The position numbers and the translations under genes were made by a program. The notes below the pieces were generated by a model that worked only from the letters and a program-made list of their open reading frames with translations, was not told where the DNA came from and did not search any database. 64,000 nt of DNA from CAITJF01 sp032654645 (lineage in GTDB: Bacteria; Pseudomonadota; Gammaproteobacteria; Burkholderiales; Gallionellaceae), in contig JAULAW010000005.1 of NCBI GenBank assembly GCA_032654645.1, positions 827,740 to 891,739 of the forward strand, read 5' to 3'. This document shows, piece by piece, positions 35,647 through 44,171 of this stretch (its first letter is position 1; each line of letters starts with the position of its first letter).

Positions 35647-35885
35647 AAATTCGCCTTTTATATAAACTCTGCCGATTCAACCGAAAGGCCATGGTGCCAG
35701 CACCACACAGGACGATGAACATTGCTGACGCCTTGTCCGTTCCCTCACTCCTGCGCTAATGAAACTACTTGCCATTCGACTAGGATGCCAAAAATCGGCG
35801 TCCAAGTTGTTGGTTATCCACCAGTGGTGGAGGGACAGTGAATCGTTACGCGATGTTCACATTATAAGTGCAGCTTTTGAACAGA

Positions 35886-36578
35886 TCATTTGTGCTTTTC
35901 TGTCCAATCCCGCACCAGCCCCTGTGCTTCCTCAATCTGCTGTGAAGTCATGTCCGCTTCTAATAATTTTCTATTATTGGTTGCTTCTTCACCTACTGTC
36001 GCCTCTGCCAGGCTAAACCATTTGTACGCTTGCACCAAGTCATGAGGAATCCCTTGACCGTTGGCGCACATCACCCCAAGGTTAAACTGCGCTGGCGCAT
36101 TGCCTTGCTCGGCCGCCTTGCGATACCATGAAGCGGCTTCCCTGTCATCCTGCTCAACTCCTTGCCCGCTGGTGTACATCACCCCAAGGTTGCTTTGCGC
36201 ATTTGCAGCCCCCTGCTCTGCCGCCTTGCGATACCATTCCACCGCTTTCTTGTAATCTTGTGCCACACCTTGCCCGACGTTGTACATTACCCCAAGAGAG
36301 GTTTGTGCATCCGCATCTCCCTGCTCAGCCGCCTTGAGATACCACACCACGGCTTTTTTGTAGTCTTGTGACATGCCCTGACCCTTGGCGTACATATACC
36401 CAAGCGTGCTTTGTGCCACCGCATTTCCTTTGGCAGCAAGCGGTTTGAGTTCTTTTAGCGCGACAGGATAGTTTCCTTTCTCATAAGCGTCGATTCCTTT
36501 CTGCAAGTCGGCTTGTGCCCCTGTGCTGACCAAGAGGAAAAACACTGTAAAAATCAGGTTAATGAAAAATTTTGTCAT
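35886..36578 (-). CDS. Sel1-repeat exported protein (3)
   Basis: A 230-aa paralogue, first of the three in transcription order. The signal peptide (about residues 1-23) is followed by GIDAYEKGNYPVALKELKPL and five Sel1 repeats (for example YKKAVEWYRKAAEQGAANAQ). The extra repeats relative to its neighbours suggest expansion by slippage or recombination between the 36-codon units. The C-terminus, EAQGLVRDWTEKHK, keeps the shared end motif. It is the last backbone gene before the tRNA-Ser integration site. Confidence 0.9.
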   Translation of the reverse strand: MTKFFINLIFTVFFLLVSTGAQADLQKGIDAYEKGNYPVALKELKPLAAKGNAVAQSTLGYMYAKGQGMSQDYKKAVVWYLKAAEQGDADAQTSLGVMYNVGQGVAQDYKKAVEWYRKAAEQGAANAQSNLGVMYTSGQGVEQDDREAASWYRKAAEQGNAPAQFNLGVMCANGQGIPHDLVQAYKWFSLAEATVGEEATNNRKLLEADMTSQQIEEAQGLVRDWTEKHK

Positions 36579-36724
36579 GGCAATACTTTTGGTTTGTTAT
36601 GCAAATGAAGTTGTTGCGAATATAACGGGCAAAATTATAAGGCATGACATGGGATAAAAACAGAACCAATCACCAGGAGTCCTGCGGGTTTTGTATATGA
36701 GGATAACCAGCGAAAATGGTTGCC

Positions 36725-36783
36725 TGGCGGAGAGGGCGGGATTCGAACCCGCGTTGGGATATTATCCCAAACACGCTTTCCAG
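36725..36783 (-). repeat. att copy 1: 3' half of tRNA-Ser(GGA), left end of element E1
   Basis: Read on the minus strand this is CTGGAAA (anticodon loop with GGA), a long variable arm, a T-arm with GCGGG/CCCGC stem, an acceptor strand and CCA. The sequence to its right is not a tRNA 5' half, so this is an attachment-site duplicate left by integration, not a working gene. Confidence 0.9.
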
Positions 36784-36860
36784 GCGACTTAATGATAACT
36801 CATGAATCCTTTTGTTGACGCGGCAGTTAAGGTTGTGGAAAATCTGCAAAAGTATTTATT

Positions 36861-36877
36861 GCCACAATTTTGCCACA
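36861..36877. repeat. Integrase arm-type repeats, E1 left end (GCCACA x2)
   Basis: GCCACA at 36861 and 36872, 11 bp apart, 23 bp upstream of the integrase stub. The same pair recurs at E1's right end. Confidence 0.65.
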
Positions 36878-36899
36878 ATGAACAGGAAAGACCAAATTT

Positions 36900-36993
36900 A
36901 TGGCGACCATCAGAAAAAGAGGTGAATTCCAGTGGGAAGCTCAGGTCCGCCGGAAGGGCTAGGGCAGCTTCAAAACGCTTGAGATCGTTGATG
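36900..36993 (+). pseudogene. Tyrosine integrase remnant, N-terminus only
   Basis: ATG 36900 begins MATIRKRGEFQWEAQVRRKG, closely matching the first 20 residues of the intact E2 integrase (MATIRKKGNFQWHVQIRRKG). A TAG stop follows at 36960. About 30 bp more still resembles integrase (FKTLEI), then the sequence switches to a DNA methyltransferase at about 36994. No catalytic domain remains, so E1 cannot excise with its own enzyme. Confidence 0.85.
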
Positions 36994-37761
36994 GACGAGG
37001 ATTGTTTCGATTTCCCAAAGGATGAAACTGTCCTACAAGAAATATTCGGAATGATGACTTCGGCTGGGGACGTGATTATTGATTTTTTTGCAGGCTCAGG
37101 AACAACTGGCCATGCAGTAATGGCGCAAAATGCGGTCGATGGTGGAGCACGAAGATATATCTTGGTTCAACTACCCGAACTTCTTGATCCGGAGAATAAA
37201 GATCAGAAAATTGCTGCCGACTATTGTGACAAGTTGAAGAAGCCGCGCAATATAGCCGAGTTGACCAAAGAGCGTTTGCGTCGTGCCGCGAAGAAGATTA
37301 AAGACGAGAACCCGATGTTTTCTGGAGACACTGGCTTCCGTGTATTCAGGCTCGATACCTCCAACATCCGCGCATGGAATCCAGATCGCGATAATATGGC
37401 AAAAACACTGCTCGACCACGAAGAGCACATCCTGGCGGGTAGGTCGGAAGCAGACATCGTGTATGAACTGCTGCTCAAGCTGGGGCTGGATTTGTGCGTG
37501 CCGATAGCCTCGCGCAGCATCGCAGGCAAGACGGTAGGTGCCATCGGGGGCGGTGTGCTGCTGGCGTGCCTCGCCGAGCGCATCACCACCAAAGAGGTGG
37601 AAGCCTTGGCGCAAGGCATCGTGGCGTGGCGCAAGGAACTTGCCCCGGCTGGCGATACCACCTGTGTGTTCCGCGACAGTGCCTTCGAGAACGACATTGC
37701 CAAGAGCAACCTGGCCGCCATTCTGGAACAGTACGGCATCGCCAACGTGCGGAGTTTGTAA
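36994..37761 (+). pseudogene. Type III restriction-modification methyltransferase (Mod), N-terminally deleted
   Basis: About 255 C-terminal residues of a beta-class Mod protein remain. The SAM-binding motif I (IIDFFAGSGTTGHAVM) and the adjoining FDFPKDETVLQEIF are present, but the catalytic DPPY motif and target-recognition region, which precede them in this class, are missing. Full-length Mod is usually 550-700 aa. The deletion end-point is fused to the integrase stub. An open frame continues upstream to 36802 but that part is att and integrase sequence. It is non-functional as a methyltransferase. Confidence 0.85.
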
Positions 37762-37771
37762 GGAGCAGAGC

Positions 37772-38797
37772 ATGAGCAAAGACCTGACCAATTCCGCCGT
37801 TGACCGGCAAAATATCCTCAATAACCCCTACGCATTGGCCGAGATTGAGAAGGCGGCGGGGGTTCAGGGCATTCCCTTTGAGGGTAAGACTGTAGTGCTC
37901 AAGGAGCAGATTGCTGCTTTCTTTGAGGTGACGACCCGCACAATCGAGAATTATCTTGAGCAGAATGCCGAGGAATTATCCAAAAATGGCTATGAGGTAC
38001 TGAAGGGTAACCGGCTGAAACTATTCAAAGAAGTCATTCAGGGGCTGGATGTTCACGAAACCGATTTCGGTAACATCGCCAAGACCCCCCAACTGGGGAT
38101 TTTTGATTTTCGGGCTTTCCTCAACCTGGCCATGCTGGTGTCGGAAAGCGAACGGGCAAAACTGTTGCGCCAAGCGATTCTCGACATCGTGATCGACACG
38201 ATAAACAGTCGTACCGGCGGCGGCACAAAGTATATCAACCAGCGTGATGAAGACTTCCTGCATTCCGCGTTTGTGGAAGAAAACTACCGTAAGCAATTCA
38301 CCGATGCCCTTAAGGATTATGTGGCCATGGGGCAGTTCAAATATGCCGTTTACACGGACAAAATTTACGTCAGTATCTTCCGCGAGAAAGCGCATGAATA
38401 CCGAAAAATACTGAAGCTGGAAAACAGAGACAACGTGCGCGCGACTTTCTACGCCGAGGTTCTCGATTTAATCGCTTCTTACGAGTGTGGTATCGGTGAC
38501 CTGCTCCAGCAGGAAGCAAAGACGCGGGGACGCAAACTTAGCCCTTGGGAAGTGGATGCGCTGTTCAAAACATTCGAGGCTCAGGCGCATTGGAAGCCGC
38601 TGATTGAAAAAGCGCGCATGAAAATGGCCAGCCGTGACTTGGCATTCCGCGATGCGCTGCACCGTCAGCTTGAGGAGTATGTCACCCCCGTACAGCGAGA
38701 GGACTTTGAGCGATTCCTGGGTGAGAAGAGCCGTGAGTTGTCTGATCGCTTGGAAGACGCCAAGGATGTGATGAAGCGCCTGAAGGAACGCGAATAG
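37772..38797 (+). CDS. RhuM-like DNA-binding protein preceding Doc
   Basis: A 341-aa protein with a good AAGGAGC ribosome site. Near residues 40-65 KEQIAAFFEVTTRTIENYLEQNAEEL is an HTH typical of RhuM/virulence-type proteins. The middle segment (FRAFLNLAMLVSESERAKLLRQ) and the C-terminal helices are also family-like. Such proteins occur next to Fic/Doc toxins in type III restriction loci. The stop overlaps the Doc start by one base (TAGTG), so it is co-translated. It may serve as regulator or antitoxin; this is inferred. Confidence 0.7.
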   Translation: MSKDLTNSAVDRQNILNNPYALAEIEKAAGVQGIPFEGKTVVLKEQIAAFFEVTTRTIENYLEQNAEELSKNGYEVLKGNRLKLFKEVIQGLDVHETDFGNIAKTPQLGIFDFRAFLNLAMLVSESERAKLLRQAILDIVIDTINSRTGGGTKYINQRDEDFLHSAFVEENYRKQFTDALKDYVAMGQFKYAVYTDKIYVSIFREKAHEYRKILKLENRDNVRATFYAEVLDLIASYECGIGDLLQQEAKTRGRKLSPWEVDALFKTFEAQAHWKPLIEKARMKMASRDLAFRDALHRQLEEYVTPVQREDFERFLGEKSRELSDRLEDAKDVMKRLKERE

Positions 38798-39240
38798 TGG
38801 CGCTGACCTATCTCACCCTGGAGCAGGCTATCGACATTCACGCCAAGACGGTGGAAGTCAGTGGTGGCGGGACATTGGGGCATCTTGAGTTGGGCAAGCT
38901 GGATAGCGTGCTACAAAATATCCAGAACGATGACTACTATCCGTCATTTGAAGAAAAGCTGACACACCTGTTCTTTAGTGCGTGCAAGTTTCATTGTTTT
39001 CAGGATGGCAATAAGCGGATCGCCATTACCCTCAGCGCACAGATGCTGCTGTTCAATGGGTACATGTACTGCGCCAGCAGTTTCCTGCGGGAAATGGAAA
39101 ATATCAGCTACCACGTCGCTGCCGGAAACATCGACAAGGAGCTGCTGCTAGAGATCATCACGGCACACCTGATGGAAGAGGAAGACGACGAATCACTCAA
39201 GCTAAAGATACTGAATGCTATCTCAGGGCAAACACCATGA
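38797..39240 (+). CDS. doc: Death-on-curing (Doc/Fic) family toxin
   Basis: A 147-aa single Fic-fold protein starting at GTG 38797. The motif FHCFQDGNKRIAI matches HxFxDGNKR, with the active-site His and the phosphate-binding GNKR; Doc proteins phosphorylate EF-Tu. The N-terminal LTLEQAIDIHAKTVEVSGGG is also family-typical. It overlaps the RhuM-like gene before it and the Res remnant after it by four bases. A canonical Phd antitoxin is absent, so the 341-aa neighbour probably takes that role. Confidence 0.87.
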   Translation: MALTYLTLEQAIDIHAKTVEVSGGGTLGHLELGKLDSVLQNIQNDDYYPSFEEKLTHLFFSACKFHCFQDGNKRIAITLSAQMLLFNGYMYCASSFLREMENISYHVAAGNIDKELLLEIITAHLMEEEDDESLKLKILNAISGQTP

Positions 39241-39455
39241 AGCTGCACTTTGAATCAAACCTCGACTATCAACTGGCCGCTATTGAGGCGGTGTGCGACC
39301 TGTTTCGCGGGCAGGAGATTTGTCGTTCCGAGTTCACCGTGACCATGCGTTCACCGACCACTCCGGCGGCAGATGATTTATTTCTCGGCACCACGCCACA
39401 ACAATTGAGTCTGGGCGTGGCGGAAGGCACATTTCACAGCGCTGGCGACTGGTGA
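39237..39455 (+). pseudogene. Type III restriction endonuclease (Res), N-terminal stub
   Basis: MKLHFESNLDYQLAAIEAVCDLFRGQE is a typical Res N-terminus, including the Q-motif-like YQLAAIEAV. After about 65 residues it ends in TGA at 39453; the helicase and nuclease domains are gone (full-length is about 950 aa). A short frame after it (39,444-39,511, ending KYLVATKFEDLVTG) seems to be the tail of another gene joined by the deletion. With Mod also broken, the type III system is dead. Confidence 0.75.
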
Positions 39456-39566
39456 AAATCCGGCCAAGTATCTTGTGGCCACCAAGTTTGAGGATTTGGT
39501 GACGGGGTGATTTGGCTCAGTTCGCGCTTGCGAGAGTTGTACCAGTTACACTTGTTATAAACGAAA

Positions 39567-40560
39567 GTGGGAAGGCAAACATTGAATGTACTCGCGCCCG
39601 CGTCTTCGCTGACGGCTGAATATCAAAGCGACGGAGTGTTCCGAATCCTTGCTCTTGACGGGGGCGGTGCGAAGGGTTTTTACACCCTTGGCGTTCTCAA
39701 AGAGATAGAAGCTATGCTGGGTTGCCCGCTCTACAAGAGATTTGATCTCGTGTTCGGGACAAGCACTGGGGCTATCATCGCTTCGCTCATCGCGCTTGGC
39801 TACGAAGTCGATCAGATTCACGAGCTCTACAAGGAGTATGTTCCAAGAGTAATGGCTCAGAAGTCTGCAGCAGCAAAGACGGCAGCTTTGAACAGTTTGG
39901 CGGAAAAGGTCTTCAATGGGAAAACCTTCGAAGATGTCATGACGGGCATAGGCATCATAGCCACAAGGTGGATGACTGAACGACCGATGATTTTCAAGGG
40001 AAGCGTGGCGCAAGCCCATGGCCGCGTTGGAACATTTAAACCTGGATTTGGCGTGAGCATCGCAGACGCTGTACAGGCATCTTGCTCGGCCTACCCTTTC
40101 TTCGAAAGAAAGGTAGTCACGACAGCAGCGGGTGACAAGGTCGAATTGATTGATGGGGGCTACTGCGCAAACAATCCAACCCTCTTTGCGATTGCCGATG
40201 CCGTAGTGGCGCTCAAGAAGGATCGCAAAGGCATACGCGTAATCAACATTGGCGTCGGTGTGTATCCTCAAGAACCTACGAAGCAAGCTTGTCGACGATG
40301 GCAACCTGAAGGCTGGGGTTGCGCCTTCGTACTACCTTGAAGGACTGCTCTACAACGTTCCAAATGATAAGTTTGGCAAGAGTTATAGCGACTGCTTTGT
40401 GAATGCGATAAACTGGATTCAGAATGAAGCGGACAAGGACAAATTAGTGTGTGCCAATGAGCAGTACTACTTGCTTTGGGATGGCTCACATACCTCTTGG
40501 GAAAAGGCCAACGCTGAGGCGCTCCTGAACGCTGTTATTGATGCTTGGAACGGCTGGTGA
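39567..40560 (+). pseudogene. Patatin-like phospholipase (CapV-like), frameshifted
   Basis: The N-terminal frame has the complete patatin set: oxyanion loop LDGGGAKGFYTLG, nucleophile in FGTSTGAII, and catalytic Asp in LIDGGYCANNP. It fits the CapV-like phospholipases that act as effectors in CBASS defence. After INIGVGVYPQE (about 40,262) the frame runs into a stop at 40338-40340. The rest of the homologous protein (LKNLRSKLVDDGNL to DAWNGW) continues in another frame to 40560. TTG 39582 with GGAAGG upstream, or GTG 39567, are the possible starts. No cyclase partner is present. Confidence 0.8.
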
Positions 40561-40608
40561 TACTAGCTATTTGTTTGTAGTTACGCCTATTTCAATGTCT
40601 GCTATTTT

Positions 40609-40625
40609 GCCACAAATTTGCCACA
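40609..40625. repeat. Integrase arm-type repeats, E1 right end (GCCACA x2)
   Basis: GCCACA at 40609 and 40620, 11 bp apart, matching the E1 left-end pair in sequence and spacing. Confidence 0.65.
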
Positions 40626-40693
40626 CTGAAGTGTGGTAACGTGGTTATTCTGAGTTACATGCGTTAGTTTGCACTTATCACAACTTATTGATT

Positions 40694-40752
40694 TGGCGGA
40701 GAGGGCGGGATTCGAACCCGCGTTGGGATATTATCCCAAACACGCTTTCCAG
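40694..40752 (-). repeat. att copy 2: 3' half of tRNA-Ser(GGA), E1/E2 boundary
   Basis: Identical over 59 bp to copy 1, with the same GCGGG/CCCGC T-stem. Preceded by TTGATT, shared with copy 3. No tRNA 5' half lies to the right. Confidence 0.9.
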
Positions 40753-40828
40753 CCGGGCAATTATATCCCACTGAAACCCAATAAAAATAGGTTTTGCGAA
40801 GCTGTGCTAGTTTGAAAAATGAGTTTTT

Positions 40829-40845
40829 GGCACATTTTTGGCACA
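40829..40845. repeat. Integrase arm-type repeats, E2 left end (GGCACA x2)
   Basis: GGCACA at 40829 and 40840, 11 bp apart, 14 bp before the E2 integrase ATG. Confidence 0.65.
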
Positions 40846-40858
40846 GTGAGGTGATGTT

Positions 40859-41881
40859 ATGGCAACGATTCGGAAAAAAGGTAATTTTCAGTGGCACGTT
40901 CAAATCCGGCGCAAGGGTTTTCCCGTCGCAACCAAAACGCTTGAAGCGGAAGATGCGGCAATCAAGTGGGCACGGGACATCGAGTCAAAGATGGACAAGG
41001 GTATCTTCTTTGATCGAATTGAAGCCGAACAAACTACCCTAGGCGATCTCATCGACAAATTTCTCAAGGAGCATGCTCCTCACGAATACAAGCAACGCGA
41101 GGACGGCAAAGAAGCATACAAATTTCAATGCGCGCATCTTAAGCGGTATCTTGGAAAATATTGCTTGGCCGCCATCGACCAGAAAGTCGTAGCGCAGTAT
41201 CGCGACAACCGCCTAGCTGAAAAATGGCGAGGTAAGCCGCTATCTGGCAGCACGGTAAAAAAAGAGTTGAATATGCTCAGTCGTCTTTTTGGCTATGCCG
41301 AAATTGAGGAAGGGATTGATCTGCCTCGCGGCAATCCAGTGCGCAAAGTTCGTATGCCAAAAGATGGGGTTGGACGCGACCGCCGTCTTACAGAGGAAGA
41401 GTGGAAGCGGTTGGATGCCGAGTGCAGGGCAAGTCGCAATCGCAGCTTGTGGCCCTGTGTCCAGCTTGCCATCGCGCTTGGCGCACGTCAGGGCGAGCTT
41501 CTTAATCTGGATTGGAAAGACGTCAACAAGCAGCGCAGCGTGGCTCTATTGCGGCAGACAAAAAACGGGGATGACCGCGCCGTGCCGTTGACCAGCCAGG
41601 CACTAACAGTCTTAAACAGCCTGCCTGTGCCGATCAACGGCGGCAAGGTCTTCAATATGATGCGCATGACGATCTACCATGCTTTCATCGCTGCTGTGCG
41701 ACGCGCAAAAATCAGCGACTACACCTTTCATGATTTACGGCATGAGGCCTTGTCCAGACTGTCGGAGCGGGGTGACCTTTCAATGCTGGAAATCGCCAGC
41801 ATTTCGGGTCATAAAACATTAAAAATGCTCCAACGCTATACGCATTTGCATGCCGAAAAACTTGCGAAAAAGTTGGGGTAG
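40859..41881 (+). CDS. int: Tyrosine recombinase/integrase of E2
   Basis: A 340-aa phage-type integrase. An N-terminal arm-binding domain (1-60) and a SAM-like core-binding domain (about 62-165) precede the catalytic domain. Active-site residues are visible: Arg in LGARQGELLNL, Lys in the TKNGDDRAVPL hairpin, His-x-x-Arg in FHDLRHEALSRL, His in SGHKTLKML and the nucleophile Tyr in LQRYTHLHAE. It starts 107 bp from the tRNA-Ser att copy 2, the usual placement for a tRNA-targeting integrase. It probably catalysed E2 integration. Confidence 0.96.
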   Translation: MATIRKKGNFQWHVQIRRKGFPVATKTLEAEDAAIKWARDIESKMDKGIFFDRIEAEQTTLGDLIDKFLKEHAPHEYKQREDGKEAYKFQCAHLKRYLGKYCLAAIDQKVVAQYRDNRLAEKWRGKPLSGSTVKKELNMLSRLFGYAEIEEGIDLPRGNPVRKVRMPKDGVGRDRRLTEEEWKRLDAECRASRNRSLWPCVQLAIALGARQGELLNLDWKDVNKQRSVALLRQTKNGDDRAVPLTSQALTVLNSLPVPINGGKVFNMMRMTIYHAFIAAVRRAKISDYTFHDLRHEALSRLSERGDLSMLEIASISGHKTLKMLQRYTHLHAEKLAKKLG

Positions 41882-42303
41882 GATGCGGGACAAATAGAGA
41901 GAAAAAAGTAATGCAAGGTTATTGACATCAGTGCGAAAATTGGCGATCATTAACATTGTGGCAACGACTTTCGCCTAGAATTTGATTGGTCGTAAAACTC
42001 AGAGGGCGACATTTAAACATGAAGCTGCAGCATGCGGGCTTCTATGAAGCTGTTATCAAAAAGGCTTCATTTCAAACGAGACGCTACTGTTCAATTCAGC
42101 GCGAATAGTGTGCCCCCGCTGTCAATCCGTCTGTAAATTCCCCACGACGGAAATCATAAATCCCCAGGATTTTTAAACTGCCAACCCCTGCGGCGCCGGG
42201 TGGTTGCTATCTTTTCTGCATACTTCAATTTGTAGAAATATCAACGCGAAAAGCAAAACTTTCCCGCGCGGCACCGCGCGCACTCTGACATAAGGAGTGC
42301 GAA
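41882..42303. other. Intergenic region downstream of E2 integrase, no gene seen
   Basis: A 422-bp AT-richer stretch. It contains AAGGCTTCATTTC near 42,060 and a GC-rich palindrome CGCGCGGCACCGCGCG just before 42,290, which may be an operator for the AlpA-like gene whose AAGGAG ribosome site is at 42,293. No reading frame is convincing. Confidence 0.5.
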
Positions 42304-42651
42304 ATGCACAGCAACAATGTTATAAAAAATCCGTTGCCATCAACAACGGTAGCACATCAATTCCCCAATGATTTGCATAGTCGCCTGCTAATTACGCCGG
42401 TTGAAGCTGGAGCATGCGTAGGTTGGGCACGGCAAACGGTTTACAACAAAATTAACGATGATGATTTTCCAATTCCAATCGTTAAGTTCAACGGGCGCAA
42501 GATGGTTCGTGTCTCCGATCTTGTCCAATACGTTGATGGCCTTGAGCCGGATGCACCCATATTGCAGTTACGTCGACCGCAAAGAGAACCTGACTTACTA
42601 TTTCCGCAATCATGCTCTGGTGGATGCATTCCTGGATCAGTTTGTTACTGA
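42304..42651 (+). CDS. AlpA-like HTH regulator/excisionase
   Basis: A 115-aa protein with an excisionase/AlpA-type winged HTH in the first 75 residues: LITPVEAGACVGWARQTVYNKI, then DDFPIPIVKFNGRKMVRVSDL. This family controls integrase expression or excision in integrated elements. The C-terminal 35 residues are rich in Pro, Cys and Gly and look unlike the family; the downstream gene overlaps this tail in another frame, so the true 3' end may have been shortened or altered by a frameshift. Confidence 0.75.
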   Translation: MHSNNVIKNPLPSTTVAHQFPNDLHSRLLITPVEAGACVGWARQTVYNKINDDDFPIPIVKFNGRKMVRVSDLVQYVDGLEPDAPILQLRRPQREPDLLFPQSCSGGCIPGSVCY

Positions 42652-43258
42652 TGGCGTTCAAAACTTGAGCACCTCGGAAAAGCGATCTACAGACTTCGGG
42701 GGATTGAATCCACAGTCCCCCAAAAAGCCAGCCTCCATAGATCAGAGATTACCAGCAGAAATTACGCCCACCACCACCGTTGGTGGGGCCGGGGCTGACA
42801 TGAATCTCAAAACTCAAACCCCGGTCTGGCAAGAAGGCGAATTACGGGGAAACATTGAGGAGCTGATTGCCGCAGCCTACTGGATGGAGAACAAAGCAAG
42901 AGGTGTCAGAAGTCCTGTGGGTTTTAAGTCAAAAGTCAGGAAGCGCATCACGAGCGAAGGGCCAAATGCTGAGGATTGGGAGACCCTTGTCCTTTGGCGC
43001 GCATCGCAAACGAAACTGGCACCCGAAGAGAACCAGGAAGAGGGCCAAAGGGCTTCTGAAAAGAAGCAGCGTCTGGCAAACGCTAAGCAGCGTTATGGGG
43101 CCATGGAGGAGGCGCAGCAAAAGGAAATCGAATCCGGGTTTGCCGCGCACCTTCAGGCTAACAACAAGTTTGCCTACAAGACTTACAGCAAGTCAGGTCT
43201 GGGTTCCGGTGTGGTGGCCGGAGCTTTCCACGAATGGTTGCTTGGGGAATTGCAGTAA
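42551..43258 (+). CDS. Uncharacterised E2 cargo protein, about 235 aa
   Basis: Not recognised. A start at ATG 42551 is assumed; it overlaps the AlpA-like gene by 101 bp in a different frame. The first 50 residues contain LTYYFRNHALVDAFLDQFV, then a Pro/Thr-rich linker, then a helical, highly charged half (EENQEEGQRASEKKQRLANA) that looks like a coiled coil. No catalytic motif. Position right after the regulator suggests a role in replication or transfer of E2, but this is only context. Confidence 0.55.
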   Translation: MHPYCSYVDRKENLTYYFRNHALVDAFLDQFVTDGVQNLSTSEKRSTDFGGLNPQSPKKPASIDQRLPAEITPTTTVGGAGADMNLKTQTPVWQEGELRGNIEELIAAAYWMENKARGVRSPVGFKSKVRKRITSEGPNAEDWETLVLWRASQTKLAPEENQEEGQRASEKKQRLANAKQRYGAMEEAQQKEIESGFAAHLQANNKFAYKTYSKSGLGSGVVAGAFHEWLLGELQ

Positions 43259-43295
43259 GTATGCAGAGCAGAGGGCGGTACTTAACCAGTTAAGG

Positions 43296-43673
43296 TTAAG
43301 CGACCGCCACCTTGTCGTGTTGTGCGCAGATATCCATATCCACCGTTAGGTGATGGATTGCTACTTCCGGTATCTTGGCCTTGCCTGCACCTGGGCGCAG
43401 TCGCACAAAGCCCAATGCCTCAAGCTTCCCTAATGTGCGGCTGACATTGGGTTCCGCGCGCTGCACCAGTTTCGCCAGAGCGGCCACAGAAGCAGGCTTC
43501 TTCTGGTCTATGGTGGCGAGCATGAAGCGGTTCTCGGGAGTAAGCAGCCGAATTACGGCTTCAACAGATTCGAAAGAGATTTGGGCAGCATCGGCAGGAG
43601 CCTTGCGCTCACCGCGAGCGACAGACAGCATTTCCTTTTTCAGGTCTTGCATAGACTGGATTTTCATTTTCAT
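43296..43673 (-). CDS. tumA: TumA/HVO_A0114-like HTH antitoxin
   Basis: A 125-aa winged-HTH protein starting MKMKIQSMQDLKKEM at ATG 43673. Residues 40-110 form a MarR/HTH_24-type domain (ASVAALAKLVQRAEPNVSRTLGKLEALGFVRL). HVO_A0114-type DNA-binding proteins commonly accompany TumE toxins. It begins 2 bp after the toxin's stop, with AGGAGA inside the toxin's end, so it is the second gene of the pair, reversed from the usual antitoxin-first order. Confidence 0.75.
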   Translation of the reverse strand: MKMKIQSMQDLKKEMLSVARGERKAPADAAQISFESVEAVIRLLTPENRFMLATIDQKKPASVAALAKLVQRAEPNVSRTLGKLEALGFVRLRPGAGKAKIPEVAIHHLTVDMDICAQHDKVAVA

Positions 43674-43675
43674 AA

Positions 43676-44068
43676 TCACATCTCCTTGTCGTCCACCACC
43701 TCGGTCGAAATGCCTTGCGCTTCGCACAATTTATCAACCTCGGTAAAAAAATCTTCCAGCAACTGCGCTGCCGATACGAAGGCATACGGGCGGCCTTCAT
43801 CGTCAACCGTTCTATGCCAGTGATCGGCATCCGGCTTGGCCTTTACAAACTTCCCGCCAGCATGCGGCACCGGGTGCGCATTGTCGAAACCCAGCAGCCT
43901 CGTTCCATCCAGGTCATGAAAAGTGAAGGAATAAGCTATGCCGTGCGGCACCTGGCCTGATTGCTCAACCAGCCTGATCTCGAATTTCAGGAAGTGGCCG
44001 CTGGCGAAAAAGTGCCGCCTTCCATCGTAATCAAGCAGCCACTCCAGAGTGTGTTCAGGCGTGTCCAT
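43676..44068 (-). CDS. tumE: TumE-family (DUF6516) toxin
   Basis: A 130-aa protein fitting the TumE/DUF6516 family: WLLDYDGRRHFFASGHFLKFEIRLVE at the N-terminus, GIAYSFTFHDLDGTRLLGFDNAH, and HWHRTVDDEGRPYAFVSAAQLLEDFF. These are small toxins found with an HTH antitoxin, matching the downstream gene. The family call is from memory of its motifs. The pair is isolated on the minus strand between two plus-strand cargo blocks, which suggests it was acquired as a unit. Confidence 0.75.
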   Translation of the reverse strand: MDTPEHTLEWLLDYDGRRHFFASGHFLKFEIRLVEQSGQVPHGIAYSFTFHDLDGTRLLGFDNAHPVPHAGGKFVKAKPDADHWHRTVDDEGRPYAFVSAAQLLEDFFTEVDKLCEAQGISTEVVDDKEM

Positions 44069-44171
44069 TGGCGCATCCTATACCCACAGGATAGGATAAG
44101 TCAATGCCGCAGAAAATAGGTTTTGGAAAGCCGTGTTGTACTTGTCCCGTCGATACGAATAGAGGCAACAG

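Noticed and set aside
23341..36578. CRISPR array suggested by regular repeats in Sel1 genes and palindromic intergenic units
   Set aside because: Sel1 periodicity is in-frame protein repeats; the palindromes are dispersed and lack spacers of constant length. No cas genes.
36802..37761. A 319-aa open frame read as one methyltransferase protein
   Set aside because: The first 64 codons are att flank and integrase sequence in the wrong frame; only the part from about 36994 is Mod.
39567..40560. A complete CBASS operon around the patatin
   Set aside because: No CD-NTase or accessory gene lies nearby; neighbours are type III restriction remnants and the element end.
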